This document shows positions 16,482-23,596 of a DNA stretch of 64,000 nt, piece after piece (position 1 is the first letter of the stretch; each line of letters opens with the position of its first letter). The stretch comes from an uncultured Eubacteriales bacterium (GTDB taxonomy: Bacteria; Bacillota; Clostridia; Christensenellales; CAG-917). A program made the position numbers and the translations under genes. The notes beneath the pieces were generated by a model. The model was not told the DNA's origin. It ran no database searches and saw nothing but the letters and a program-made list of their open reading frames with translations. Location: the NCBI GenBank assembly GCA_900545885.1, contig URAF01000006.1, forward strand, positions 1 to 64,000, read 5' to 3'.

Positions 16482-17609
16482 TCATACTCCGAACACACGG
16501 CTCAGTATCACGTGCCGCGCGCCCGAAAAGGCTTTGAGTTTTTTGTCGTCGCCGACCCTCGACAGCGCGAACGCTCCGCCGAAACCCGCTTTTTCAACAG
16601 CTTTGCAGAAAGCGTAAAACAAGGGTTCCCGAGAGAATATTCCGCCTGTCGCAATCACTCTTACGGGATTCAGCAACATTGCAGCGTTGCCTATCGACAC
16701 GGCAAGCAAATCAAGGCACCCGTCCAGAATTTCCGTGACGACGACGTCTTTGCCGTATGCGTCGTATATTTCGCAAATCGGCATTTCATTGCCAGTTTTT
16801 TCACGATAAAGTGCCGATATGTGCTTTTCCGACACGTACGCTTCAAGACAACCGCGCTTTCCGCAACGGCAGAGTTCGCCGCCTTCCTTGACAACGGTAT
16901 GCCCTATTTCACCCGCGCGGTTTGCCGCTCCCGCAACAACCGAACAATCGGATATGACCGCGCAACCGACGCCGGGCGCGTGCTTGACAAGCATAAAACT
17001 GTCTTCGTTGCCCGTCATAAGCGCACGTGCCTGCGCTCGTACGTTGTTGATGATTTCGACGTGAGTTCCCGTGCCTTCGGCTACCTCTTCGGCAAGGCGG
17101 TACCCGTCGGGGAATATGCCGTAACTCTTAACGGAAATCCCGTTCTCTTCGTCCGCTATGCCGACAACGGCAATCCCCGTTCCGACAAACTTTCTGCCCT
17201 CGCAAAGTTTTGTAAGTTCGCGTATTCTCTCGTTGAGTTTTCCCGTTCCCTCGGCAAAAAGTTCCGCCGTGGGATATACCTCTTCACGCAGTACTTCGTC
17301 CCATGTGCAAGCCGATATGTGCGTGCGGTCGCTTTCTATGTTGACGCCTATCGCCGCGACGGAATTGCCTTCGAATTTCAAAAGCGTTTCGCGTCTGCCC
17401 GACGAATTGCGCACGACTTCGCCGCTTTCGCTCACCAGATTTTCGGCTATCAGGTCTTTGACAAGCTGCGTGACCGACGCCGTCGTCAGTCCCGTCCTGG
17501 ACGCAATTCGGACACGCGACATCTCCCCGCCTCGCATAAGCAGGAAAAGCACGGCTTCTTTGTTGCCGCGGCGCAAACCTTTCAGACTTCGTGTTCCAGT
17601 CGTTGTCAC
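16482..17609 (-). CDS. ROK-family transcriptional repressor
   Basis: This 375-residue regulator has an N-terminal winged helix-turn-helix (about 10-70, with SRVRIASRTGLTTASVTQLV as recognition region) and a ROK sugar-kinase-like domain. ROK hallmarks are GEIGHT and the zinc motif CRCGKRGCLEA. GTG 17609 is taken as the start, overlapping the alcohol dehydrogenase stop as GTGA. ROK repressors (NagC, Mlc, XylR) bind AT-rich palindromes and are released by a sugar or sugar phosphate. The 21-bp palindrome at 19414-19434 over the locus promoter is the natural candidate operator (inference). Confidence 0.9.
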   Translation of the reverse strand: MTTTGTRSLKGLRRGNKEAVLFLLMRGGEMSRVRIASRTGLTTASVTQLVKDLIAENLVSESGEVVRNSSGRRETLLKFEGNSVAAIGVNIESDRTHISACTWDEVLREEVYPTAELFAEGTGKLNERIRELTKLCEGRKFVGTGIAVVGIADEENGISVKSYGIFPDGYRLAEEVAEGTGTHVEIINNVRAQARALMTGNEDSFMLVKHAPGVGCAVISDCSVVAGAANRAGEIGHTVVKEGGELCRCGKRGCLEAYVSEKHISALYREKTGNEMPICEIYDAYGKDVVVTEILDGCLDLLAVSIGNAAMLLNPVRVIATGGIFSREPLFYAFCKAVEKAGFGGAFALSRVGDDKKLKAFSGARHVILSRVFGV

Positions 17610-18709
17610 CTCAGTCCTCCAAAGGCTTTTTCAAGCTCGTCCGCAGAAAAAGCAACCGTGTTGTTTTGCATAAGCGGGTGTGCCGCACACGCTTCCGCAA
17701 GTCCGCGAATGTCCGCGCAACCTATCTCGCCCAAACCTGCGCGCATTCCCGTGACCTTTTTGAGCCGCGCAATCTCTTCCGCCATTTTTTCGGGCGTGCC
17801 GAAACCCAGCGCGACGGCAAGCGCCGTCATTCTGTCGTTGTCGTATTGTGCGTTGAGTTTTGTGAAAAGGTCGAGTGTAAAAGCACAGGCTTCGCCGTGC
17901 GAAAGATGATAAATTTCCGAGAGCGGATAACTGCAAGCGTGCACCGCCGCCGTACGCGTGGGCGCAAACGCAAGTCCAGCCGTCAATGCGCCCAGACTCA
18001 TATCGTTGCGAGCGCAAACGTCGCCGCTGTCCTTGTAGGCTTTTTCCATGCTGCCGAACAAAAGTTTGAGGGCTTTTTCGGCAAGTGCGTCGCATATCGG
18101 GTTGTGCTTTTTGCACCAAAACGCTTCGAGCGCGTGAGCTATTGCGTCAAGTCCGCTTGCCGCCGTAACGAAAGGCGGAACCGTAAGCGTGAGTTCGGGG
18201 TCGACTATTGCCGCCGTCGCAAAAAACGCAGGTGAAGTGAGCGGCTTTTTTGCGCCGCGCGCCGCGTCGCTCATCACGGATACGCCCGTGACTTCGCTTC
18301 CCGTTCCCGCAGTGGCGGGCATTGCTATGACGGGCAACGCTTCGTCTGGTAACATTCCGTAAAAAAGTTCTTCTGCGCTCTTTCCGCTTTTTGCAACGAG
18401 CGCTGTGAACTTCGCAAGGTCCATTGCGCTGCCGCCGCCCAGTCCGACTACGCAATCCGCACCGAGTTTTTTTGCCGTTTCCGCGGCTTTGTCCGCCGCC
18501 GTTATGTCGGGATTAGCACCGAACCCGTCAAACAGCGCGACCAAACCTGCCGAACGCACAATTTCTTCCGCTCTGCCGTTTGCAACAAGCGACGCGTCCG
18601 CGACCAGAATTCCGCGGCTCAGTCCGTGCCTGCGCATAACCTCGGCAAGTTCCGCGCGAGTGCCTGCTCCGAATGTAATTTCAACGGGTTGACTGTAAGA
18701 GAATGTCAT
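17606..18709 (-). CDS. Iron-containing (group III) alcohol dehydrogenase
   Basis: This metal-dependent NAD(P)(H) alcohol/aldehyde oxidoreductase has 367 residues if ATG 18709 is used; an in-frame ATG at 18730 would add seven, and neither has a clear ribosome binding site. The NAD motif is GGGSAMD (91-97). All four metal ligands are present: Asp and His in GLDAIAHALEAF, and two His fourteen apart in VHACSYPLSEIYHLSHG. Members include lactaldehyde reductase, 1,3-propanediol dehydrogenase and sulfoacetaldehyde reductase. In this locus it probably reduces the aldehyde end product of sugar cleavage to recycle NAD (inference). Confidence 0.9.
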   Translation of the reverse strand: MTFSYSQPVEITFGAGTRAELAEVMRRHGLSRGILVADASLVANGRAEEIVRSAGLVALFDGFGANPDITAADKAAETAKKLGADCVVGLGGGSAMDLAKFTALVAKSGKSAEELFYGMLPDEALPVIAMPATAGTGSEVTGVSVMSDAARGAKKPLTSPAFFATAAIVDPELTLTVPPFVTAASGLDAIAHALEAFWCKKHNPICDALAEKALKLLFGSMEKAYKDSGDVCARNDMSLGALTAGLAFAPTRTAAVHACSYPLSEIYHLSHGEACAFTLDLFTKLNAQYDNDRMTALAVALGFGTPEKMAEEIARLKKVTGMRAGLGEIGCADIRGLAEACAAHPLMQNNTVAFSADELEKAFGGLR

Positions 18710-18879
18710 AAGTAAGGTGCGCAACTGCATATCATCCGCAACTTCGGCAAAAATTTTCCGAAAATGCGGGTTGCGCTTTCCCCCTTTTAATTATTCTATA
18801 ATTTGGATTTTTGCAAATAAATTGCAGTTTTTGACATATTGCTTGCAAAAGTTGACCTGTTTTTGCCGTACTGTCAAAT

Positions 18880-19383
18880 TCAGTCGGCAAAATTCTTGTC
18901 CTCTACTTCGGCAACCTTTGCCGCCGCCGCGGACAACCAGTCTTTTCGCCAATCCTCTATTCCGACGTAGGTTTCGGCGGAAAGATACGCTTTTGCCATT
19001 TCGACGCCCATTTCGGGAGCAACAATCCATCCACCCATACACAAAATCTGCGCGCCGTTGATAACCCTTGCCATACGCGCAGAATATACGCTTTCGCAGG
19101 CAACCGCGCTAAGCCCCTTGAATTTGTTGGACACAACGCTCATCCCCGCGCCCGTCCCGCAAATGAGAATTGCTCGGTCGTATTCGCCCGCCAACACTCT
19201 GGGTGCAACGTCGCACGCTACGCGGTAATAAGGGTGAACGTCGGCAAGGTCGGTTGTGCCGAGGTCGTCGCGATCGGGGTCGAACTCCACTCCCGCCGAT
19301 TTCATTTCCTCCGAACAGAGAAAGGCTTTGATTGCTTCTTTGAGTTGAAATCCCGATTTGTCGGAACCTATCGCTACTCTCAT
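18880..19383 (-). CDS. RpiB/LacAB-family isomerase lacking the ring-opening histidines
   Basis: This 167-residue protein is the first gene of the locus after its main promoter; ATG 19383 follows GGGAGGTAAA. The family fold is clear: AIGSDKSGFQLKE at the N-terminus, the catalytic cysteine C75 in ILICGTGAGMS, and SNKFKGLSAV. In RpiB a histidine after the first Asp (SDHAG) and another in RQHND help open the furanose ring. Here they are Lys9 and Ile108 (RVING). Loss of both is expected in relatives acting on acyclic four-carbon substrates such as erythrulose phosphates. I therefore favour a C4 substrate over ribose 5-phosphate. Confidence 0.85.
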   Translation of the reverse strand: MRVAIGSDKSGFQLKEAIKAFLCSEEMKSAGVEFDPDRDDLGTTDLADVHPYYRVACDVAPRVLAGEYDRAILICGTGAGMSVVSNKFKGLSAVACESVYSARMARVINGAQILCMGGWIVAPEMGVEMAKAYLSAETYVGIEDWRKDWLSAAAAKVAEVEDKNFAD

Positions 19384-19413
19384 TTTACCTCCCGCCCCGA
19401 CATTTTGCCGAGG

Positions 19414-19434
19414 TTGATTAAAACTTTTAATTAA
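19414..19434 (-). promoter_or_regulatory. 21-bp palindrome, candidate repressor operator
   Basis: TTGATTAAAA-C-TTTTAATTAA (plus-strand reading) is an inverted repeat with one mismatch in ten. It abuts the -10 element on the transcription-start side, an ideal repressor position. The ROK protein at 16482-17609 is the likeliest binder. Confidence 0.6.
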
Positions 19435-19463
19435 TTATACCGCCGCCGATATTTTGTTGTCAA
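19434..19463 (-). promoter_or_regulatory. Consensus promoter of the sugar locus
   Basis: The minus strand reads TTGACA (19458-19463), an 18-base spacer and TATAAT (19434-19439). It lies about 50 bases before the RpiB-like start and drives the twelve minus-strand genes that follow, alone or with weaker internal promoters. Confidence 0.8.
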
Positions 19464-19565
19464 TACCCTGTTTGTTTTTGTTCCGAACCGTCGCGGCCAG
19501 CAACCGTATATCGGGTTTTTATGTCGTCTGTTTTGCTTTTTCCTCTTTTTGCACAAATTTTGCGC

Positions 19566-19593
19566 AAAAAAAGCGGCACCTTTCGGTTGCCGC
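19566..19593 (-). terminator. Terminator after anti-sigma gene
   Basis: GCGGCA/TGCCGC arms with a partly paired CC-TTTC-GG apex and, on the minus strand, a following run of seven T. It separates the sigma/anti-sigma pair from the sugar locus. Confidence 0.7.
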
Positions 19594-19647
19594 GTTTATT
19601 TTAACTTGCATTTGGGTGTTTTGAATTTATATTGGGGGGTTCGGATA

Positions 19648-20328
19648 CTAAAACATAAGGTCGAGTATTTCTTCCGCCGTGAAATCGCCGTAAACCGTTG
19701 TCTGAACAAAATAGTTCATTCCGTTGGCGGAGAATTCGTAGCAACAACGGCTGCACTGCATTTCCTCGTAGAAGTTTATGCCGTACTTCACGGTTATGTC
19801 CCGCCATACGGTTGTCGATACGCATGATACGGAAATCTGTTGCGTCGGGACGAATACGTAGCCGTCTTTTATCGAGAATATGACTATCGAGTCGAAATTC
19901 TCGTTGAATACGCCGTACTCCGACCGCACCCCGATTGCAGAGTTGTCGGAAGACAATGTCAACAGCATATGCAACGTGCCGAGCGTATCCTCGACGTCCG
20001 TTTCCATTACGTCAATGCCGTATTCGCTTTCCGCAACGGATACATCCACCTTCTGATAAAGCACTTCGCCGTCGTCGCAATAAAAAGGTCCGCTTCCGGT
20101 GTTTTCACCGCCACCGCCGAGCGTCAGCGGCAACGCAACTGCCAAAACCACCGCGACTATGAGCACCGCGGCAACCGAAGCCCACGCAAAACGCCGCGCG
20201 TGTCTTACCGCGCCCGCCTTATTGCCCGCGTTCTCCTTTTGTCTGAGTTTCGCAAGGTCGAACTCGGCGTCCCTGCCCGTCGACGCCACGTATTTATTCA
20301 TTATTTCGTCAAATTCTCTGTCTTCCAT
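19648..20328 (-). CDS. Probable membrane anti-sigma factor (partner of sigma at 20375)
   Basis: This 226-residue protein has a ~46-residue acidic/basic cytoplasmic head, one membrane helix (about 47-70) and a ~155-residue extracytoplasmic domain with six cysteines, including CSRCC. ATG 20328 follows AGGAAAG; an in-frame extension to 20409 overlaps the sigma gene and is less likely. It lies 46 bases downstream of an ECF sigma gene on the same strand, the usual arrangement for an anti-sigma factor. It has its own ECF-type promoter element at 20362-20394. No named domain is recognised in the outer part, so the assignment rests on topology and context. Confidence 0.7.
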   Translation of the reverse strand: MEDREFDEIMNKYVASTGRDAEFDLAKLRQKENAGNKAGAVRHARRFAWASVAAVLIVAVVLAVALPLTLGGGGENTGSGPFYCDDGEVLYQKVDVSVAESEYGIDVMETDVEDTLGTLHMLLTLSSDNSAIGVRSEYGVFNENFDSIVIFSIKDGYVFVPTQQISVSCVSTTVWRDITVKYGINFYEEMQCSRCCYEFSANGMNYFVQTTVYGDFTAEEILDLMF

Positions 20329-20361
20329 ACGCTTTCCTCGAACACATAAGCATTCGCTTTT

Positions 20362-20394
20362 ATAATATAACAATTTACGGGGTGTCTTTGTCCA
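20362..20394 (-). promoter_or_regulatory. ECF-type promoter element, site D
   Basis: The minus strand reads TGGACAAA, 11 bases, then AATTGTTATATTAT. This matches the element of sites A-C with one mismatch in the first block, and it ends 33 bases before the anti-sigma ATG. Its upstream half lies in the last codons of the sigma gene. Confidence 0.6.
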
Positions 20395-20953
20395 AATCTG
20401 CGGCTGCAATTGCGGATTTCATTTTGTCCGACGCGCTTTCTTTGAGATTTCCGACCGTCGACTTCGACACTTTGAGCTCTTTCGCTATCTCTCTCAGCGT
20501 TTTGCCCTCGAAATATATTCTTTGCAACACCGCTCGCTCTTTGTCATTGAGCGACTGCATGGCTTCCTCCACGACCATTCGCGTGTGTACGCCCTCGGCG
20601 GTGTCGTCGGACGCGAAGTTGTCAACCGCTCTGTAATCGATGTATTCCGTAAGCTCTACGCAATTGTTTTCCGAAACCAGATTTCTGCGCCTGTTCAAAG
20701 CACGGTTGGTCATCGTTTTGCAGAGATAACCGAACCCGTTGCAAACAAATCGATACCCTTTTGCGATTTCGTAAATATCCGCCCAGAAATCCTGCACCAA
20801 ATCGTCCGCTTCCTGCTCTTTGCGAAGGTAACGGAGCGCAATATAACGCAAAGAAGGCGCAACGAGAGAATGCAATTCTTCAATCGCTCCCTTTTCGCCT
20901 TTATTGATAGCCACAAGGCAACCGTTTATCTTTTCGCGCGTAATCGCGTCCAT
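20375..20953 (-). CDS. ECF-type RNA polymerase sigma factor 1
   Basis: This 192-residue sigma-70 family protein lacks region 3, as ECF factors do. Region 2 spans about 35-90 (ALRYLRKEQEADDLVQDFW and LCKTMTNRALNRRR) and region 4 about 133-180 (LNDKERAVLQRIYFEGKTL and REIAKELKVSKSTVGNLKES). ATG 20953 is preferred; an upstream TTG at 20974 is in frame. It forms a bicistron with the anti-sigma gene downstream. The paralogue at 21600 has a clearly different sequence. Confidence 0.85.
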   Translation of the reverse strand: MDAITREKINGCLVAINKGEKGAIEELHSLVAPSLRYIALRYLRKEQEADDLVQDFWADIYEIAKGYRFVCNGFGYLCKTMTNRALNRRRNLVSENNCVELTEYIDYRAVDNFASDDTAEGVHTRMVVEEAMQSLNDKERAVLQRIYFEGKTLREIAKELKVSKSTVGNLKESASDKMKSAIAAADLDKDTP

Positions 20954-21102
20954 CCGTCCGACCTTACCGTCCAACCTTAATAAATATAAAGAGTATGGAC
21001 TATTCTATCATATAAATCGACATAAACAAACAAAAAACGCCGCATTCGCGCGACATAAACATTTCCGCCGTGTCAGTCACAGGTAAGACGACCGCCGAAA
21101 CA

Positions 21103-21134
21103 AAAGAAAACCCTTTGCGTCCTTGCAAAGGGTT
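21103..21134 (-). terminator. Terminator of the tRNA-Arg transcript
   Basis: A perfect 10-bp stem (AACCCTTTGC and GCAAAGGGTT) around GTCCTT, followed on the minus strand by TTCTTTTG. It begins three bases after the tRNA CCA end. Confidence 0.85.
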
Positions 21135-21136
21135 GC

Positions 21137-21213
21137 TGGCGTTCCCGGCGGGAGTCGAACCCACGGCCTTCCGCTTAGGAGGCGGACGCTCTATCCTACT
21201 GAGCTACGGAAAC
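21137..21213 (-). tRNA. tRNA-Arg (anticodon CCT)
   Basis: The minus strand folds as a complete tRNA. The acceptor stem GTTTCCG/CGGGAAC has one G-T pair, the D arm includes AGCTCAGTAGGATAGAGC, and the anticodon arm TCCGC-CTCCTAA-GCGGA places CCT at 34-36. The T arm contains GGTTCGACTCC, and the discriminator G is followed by an encoded CCA (21137-21139). It reads AGG codons. Confidence 0.95.
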
Positions 21214-21504
21214 ATATGATTTTGAACAATACTGGCTTTGCGGCAATGAACACCTAATTGTATCGGGATTATCTTTGTTGCTTTGGATACGGTTGTTTTT
21301 TATGCGGCTCTGTTTATCCGAATATTGTCTTTGCGTCAAATGCGGTGTGCGGAGAATAACGAGGTTTGTCGGCGGCAATTCGCTCTGTTTGCGGGCGGTT
21401 TTGCGCGGTTTGTTTGCGTGGCTGCACTGCTCCGAACTGCCGTTTTATTGTAGGCTTGCGGCGGTGTTTTGTCAAGCGGTTGCCCTTCTCCACCCCCGTC
21501 CTCG

Positions 21505-21533
21505 TTGACAGCGCAGAGGTATTTTTATATTAT
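21505..21533 (+). promoter_or_regulatory. Sigma-A promoter upstream of sigma gene 2
   Basis: TTGACA, a 17-base spacer, then TATTAT. It would give basal transcription of the sigma/anti-sigma operon in addition to the ECF-type element further downstream. Confidence 0.65.
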
Positions 21534-21555
21534 GAAAAAGAATTTTGCTCCGACG

Positions 21556-21588
21556 TTGACAAAACGGCGGTCTGAATTGTTCTATTTA
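21556..21588 (+). promoter_or_regulatory. ECF-type promoter element, site A (sigma gene)
   Basis: TTGACAAA, 11 bases, then AATTGTTCTATTTA, ending 11 bases before the sigma ATG at 21600. It shares sequence and exact spacing with sites B, C and D, suggesting that the sigma factor drives its own gene. The leader would be very short. Confidence 0.65.
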
Positions 21589-21599
21589 CAGGAGAGCAT

Positions 21600-22139
21600 A
21601 TGACTAAAGAATCGCTTGAAAAAGCGGTGTTGCGGTTGAAGGCGGGAGAACGGGAGGCGTTCGACTACATATACGACAACACGTACAAGGTAGTTTTCTT
21701 CGTTGTGCACAACATTGTGCGGCAACGCGAGACCGCGGAGGATATCGTTCAGGACACCTACATAACTGCGCTGAGGAACATCGATTCCTATTCGAGCAAT
21801 AACCTGCTCGCCTGGCTTACGACGATAGCCAAGCGGCTTGCGCTCAACAGCTACAACCGCGGAAAGCGCGAACGCATAACGGATTTTCAGGAAGAAGGCG
21901 AAGGGCTCTGCCGAGGCGATATGCCCGACGACGACACGATAGGACTTATCAAAACGGCGGAAAAAGTCCTGAACGCGGAAGACTTCCAGATTGTGATTAT
22001 GTGTGCGGTCGCGGGATACAAGCGACGGGAAGTCGCAAAGATGATGGATATGCCGACGTCGACGGTGACGCACCGATACACGACGTCGCTTCAAAAACTA
22101 AAACGGATTATAGACGGTGATGATTATGAAAAAAATTGA
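21600..22139 (+). CDS. ECF-type RNA polymerase sigma factor 2
   Basis: This 179-residue protein has sigma region 2 (about 15-85: IYDNTYKVVFFVVHNIVRQR, ETAEDIVQDTYITALRNIDS, LLAWLTTIAKRLALNSYNRG) and region 4 (about 120-170: REVAKMMDMPTSTVTHRYTT). ATG 21600 follows AGGAGAG. Its last 14 bases overlap the RsgI-like anti-sigma gene, so the two products are coupled. An autoregulatory promoter is indicated by site A. Regulon members visible here are the two lipoprotein genes behind sites B and C and perhaps the opposite-strand anti-sigma gene behind site D. Confidence 0.9.
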   Translation: MTKESLEKAVLRLKAGEREAFDYIYDNTYKVVFFVVHNIVRQRETAEDIVQDTYITALRNIDSYSSNNLLAWLTTIAKRLALNSYNRGKRERITDFQEEGEGLCRGDMPDDDTIGLIKTAEKVLNAEDFQIVIMCAVAGYKRREVAKMMDMPTSTVTHRYTTSLQKLKRIIDGDDYEKN

Positions 22140-23379
22140 AAGGAGATTGAAATCGGAAGCAAACGGAATGCTCCCCGACGCCAACGTCAAAGAGCGTATC
22201 AAGCGCGAATGTTTCGACACTCGCGTTTTTGCGGAAGTGGAAGAACCCGCTTTCGCAACCGCAACCGTCAAAGGTTCGGCGCGCAACACGACGCATATGT
22301 CGCGCGGCAAGAAGTTCACGTTTGCAGTGGCGTTTGTACTGCTCGCCTGCCTTATCGTCGGCACGGCGTGCTATCTTGCACTGGCAAAAGTGCCCGTCCC
22401 CGTTTCCGAAACCTTTGTCAACATAAGCATCAACCCCGAATTCGGCATCACGGCGAACGAATCGGATATAGTTACCGAAGTCACCGCCCTTAACGAAGAC
22501 GCCGCGGTAGTGCTTTACGGAATGAACCTTGTAGGACTTACCGTAACGGAAGCAACGAACAGACTTGTTGCCGAAAGTGCGGCGCTCGGATACCTCGACA
22601 CCAGCGAAAACGGTTCGATGGAAATCCTCGCCGTCAACGAAAACGGACTTAAAGAAGACGCTGTAACCGACAGTCTGTTGAACAGTCTGGGCGAACTTTT
22701 CGCAACCAACAACTGGCAGACGGGAATTCACAACGCGGCATGCAACAATCCCGATTGCACGGGCGACTGCACGGGCGAGAACTGCCAGGGCGGCGGAAAC
22801 GGCAACGGGTACGCATATCAGTACAAGTACAGTTTCGGCCGCAACAGTGCAACGGCGGGCAAAACGGCTCTTGCGCAACGCGCCTGCAACAGACTGGGCA
22901 ATTCCTACGGCGAATGCATAAGAATGTCCGTTGCGTCCATCGGCGAAATGATGGCAAACGCTTGCAGAGAAACGGTCGGCAAAGTCGAATCCGCATTGCA
23001 GGAATCCTTTGAAAACAACTCGTCGCTCAACGACGGATACAACAGCTTGCAACAAAAACAACAGGAACGCGAAGATTTTGTCCGCGACATCGAACGAGTA
23101 CTCGAACTGCTCGACGAAAGCGACGGCTATCTCTCTCCCGACGAATGGTCGGCAATTAAAGACCTACTGCACCACCCCTACCTCGACCTCGGCGCGATAG
23201 TCGACCTTATCGAATCGTGGTGGGGAGATTTCGAAGAGCTTTGCGAACAGATTGAAGACCTGCTCGAAGACGCTCTGGAATTCTTCGAAGAAGAAGTTCA
23301 CGAATTCGGTTCTAACCTCGCAAAAGAGGTGAACGAATGGAAAAAAGAGTTCATCAAAGAGTTCATGGACATAGACTAA
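22126..23379 (+). CDS. RsgI-like transmembrane anti-sigma factor with Cys cluster and acidic tail
   Basis: This 417-residue protein is coupled to sigma gene 2. ATG 22126 is preferred because GGTGAT lies just upstream; GTG 22117 and ATG 22120 are in frame. It has a ~60-residue cytoplasmic head, one membrane helix at about 63-87 and then an outer domain. That domain starts FVNISINPEFGITAN and continues with ALNEDAAVVLYGMNLVGLTV, the pattern of the RsgI extracytoplasmic domain (S-DINPSIEL...VN). In RsgI relatives the Asn-Pro bond of this motif is reported to self-cleave before regulated proteolysis; the pair here is N103-P104. A Cx4Cx3Cx4C cluster (C206, C211, C215, C220) and a Gly/Asn-rich linker follow. 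The last ~120 residues are strongly acidic and probably helical. Confidence 0.82.
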   Translation: MKKIERRLKSEANGMLPDANVKERIKRECFDTRVFAEVEEPAFATATVKGSARNTTHMSRGKKFTFAVAFVLLACLIVGTACYLALAKVPVPVSETFVNISINPEFGITANESDIVTEVTALNEDAAVVLYGMNLVGLTVTEATNRLVAESAALGYLDTSENGSMEILAVNENGLKEDAVTDSLLNSLGELFATNNWQTGIHNAACNNPDCTGDCTGENCQGGGNGNGYAYQYKYSFGRNSATAGKTALAQRACNRLGNSYGECIRMSVASIGEMMANACRETVGKVESALQESFENNSSLNDGYNSLQQKQQEREDFVRDIERVLELLDESDGYLSPDEWSAIKDLLHHPYLDLGAIVDLIESWWGDFEELCEQIEDLLEDALEFFEEEVHEFGSNLAKEVNEWKKEFIKEFMDID

Positions 23380-23420
23380 ATCGTCAAATCATCCTATTTA
23401 TACCCTCTTTCTCTTATGGT

Positions 23421-23459
23421 AAAGTGCGCTTTGTGTCAACAGAGCGCACTTTGCTTTTT
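23421..23459 (+). terminator. Terminator of the sigma 2 operon
   Basis: AAAGTGCGCT and AGCGCACTTT form a perfect 10-bp stem with a 12-base loop, followed by GCTTTTT. Confidence 0.8.
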
Positions 23460-23532
23460 CAGAACGCACCCGTACTCCACCCCCGAACATTTGCGTGTCT
23501 GAAAAAATAATTTAGCAATTTTCCATACAATA

Positions 23533-23565
23533 TTGGCAAAATGTAGGTTTAGATTGTTATATAAT
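23533..23565 (+). promoter_or_regulatory. ECF-type promoter element, site B (lipoprotein 1)
   Basis: TTGGCAAA, 11 bases, then GATTGTTATATAAT, ending 31 bases before the lipoprotein ATG. A TATAAT is embedded but stands 21 bases from the -35-like block, too far for a normal sigma-A promoter. Confidence 0.65.
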
Positions 23566-23596
23566 TGAAAACATAAATTATCGGAGGATAACCACT

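Larger units (their letters stand above)
21214..21599. other. Intergenic region between tRNA-Arg and sigma gene 2
   Basis: This 386-base stretch shows no convincing gene. Its right end holds a consensus promoter (21505-21533) and the ECF-type element (21556-21588), both facing the sigma gene. The rest is featureless to my reading. Confidence 0.55.
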
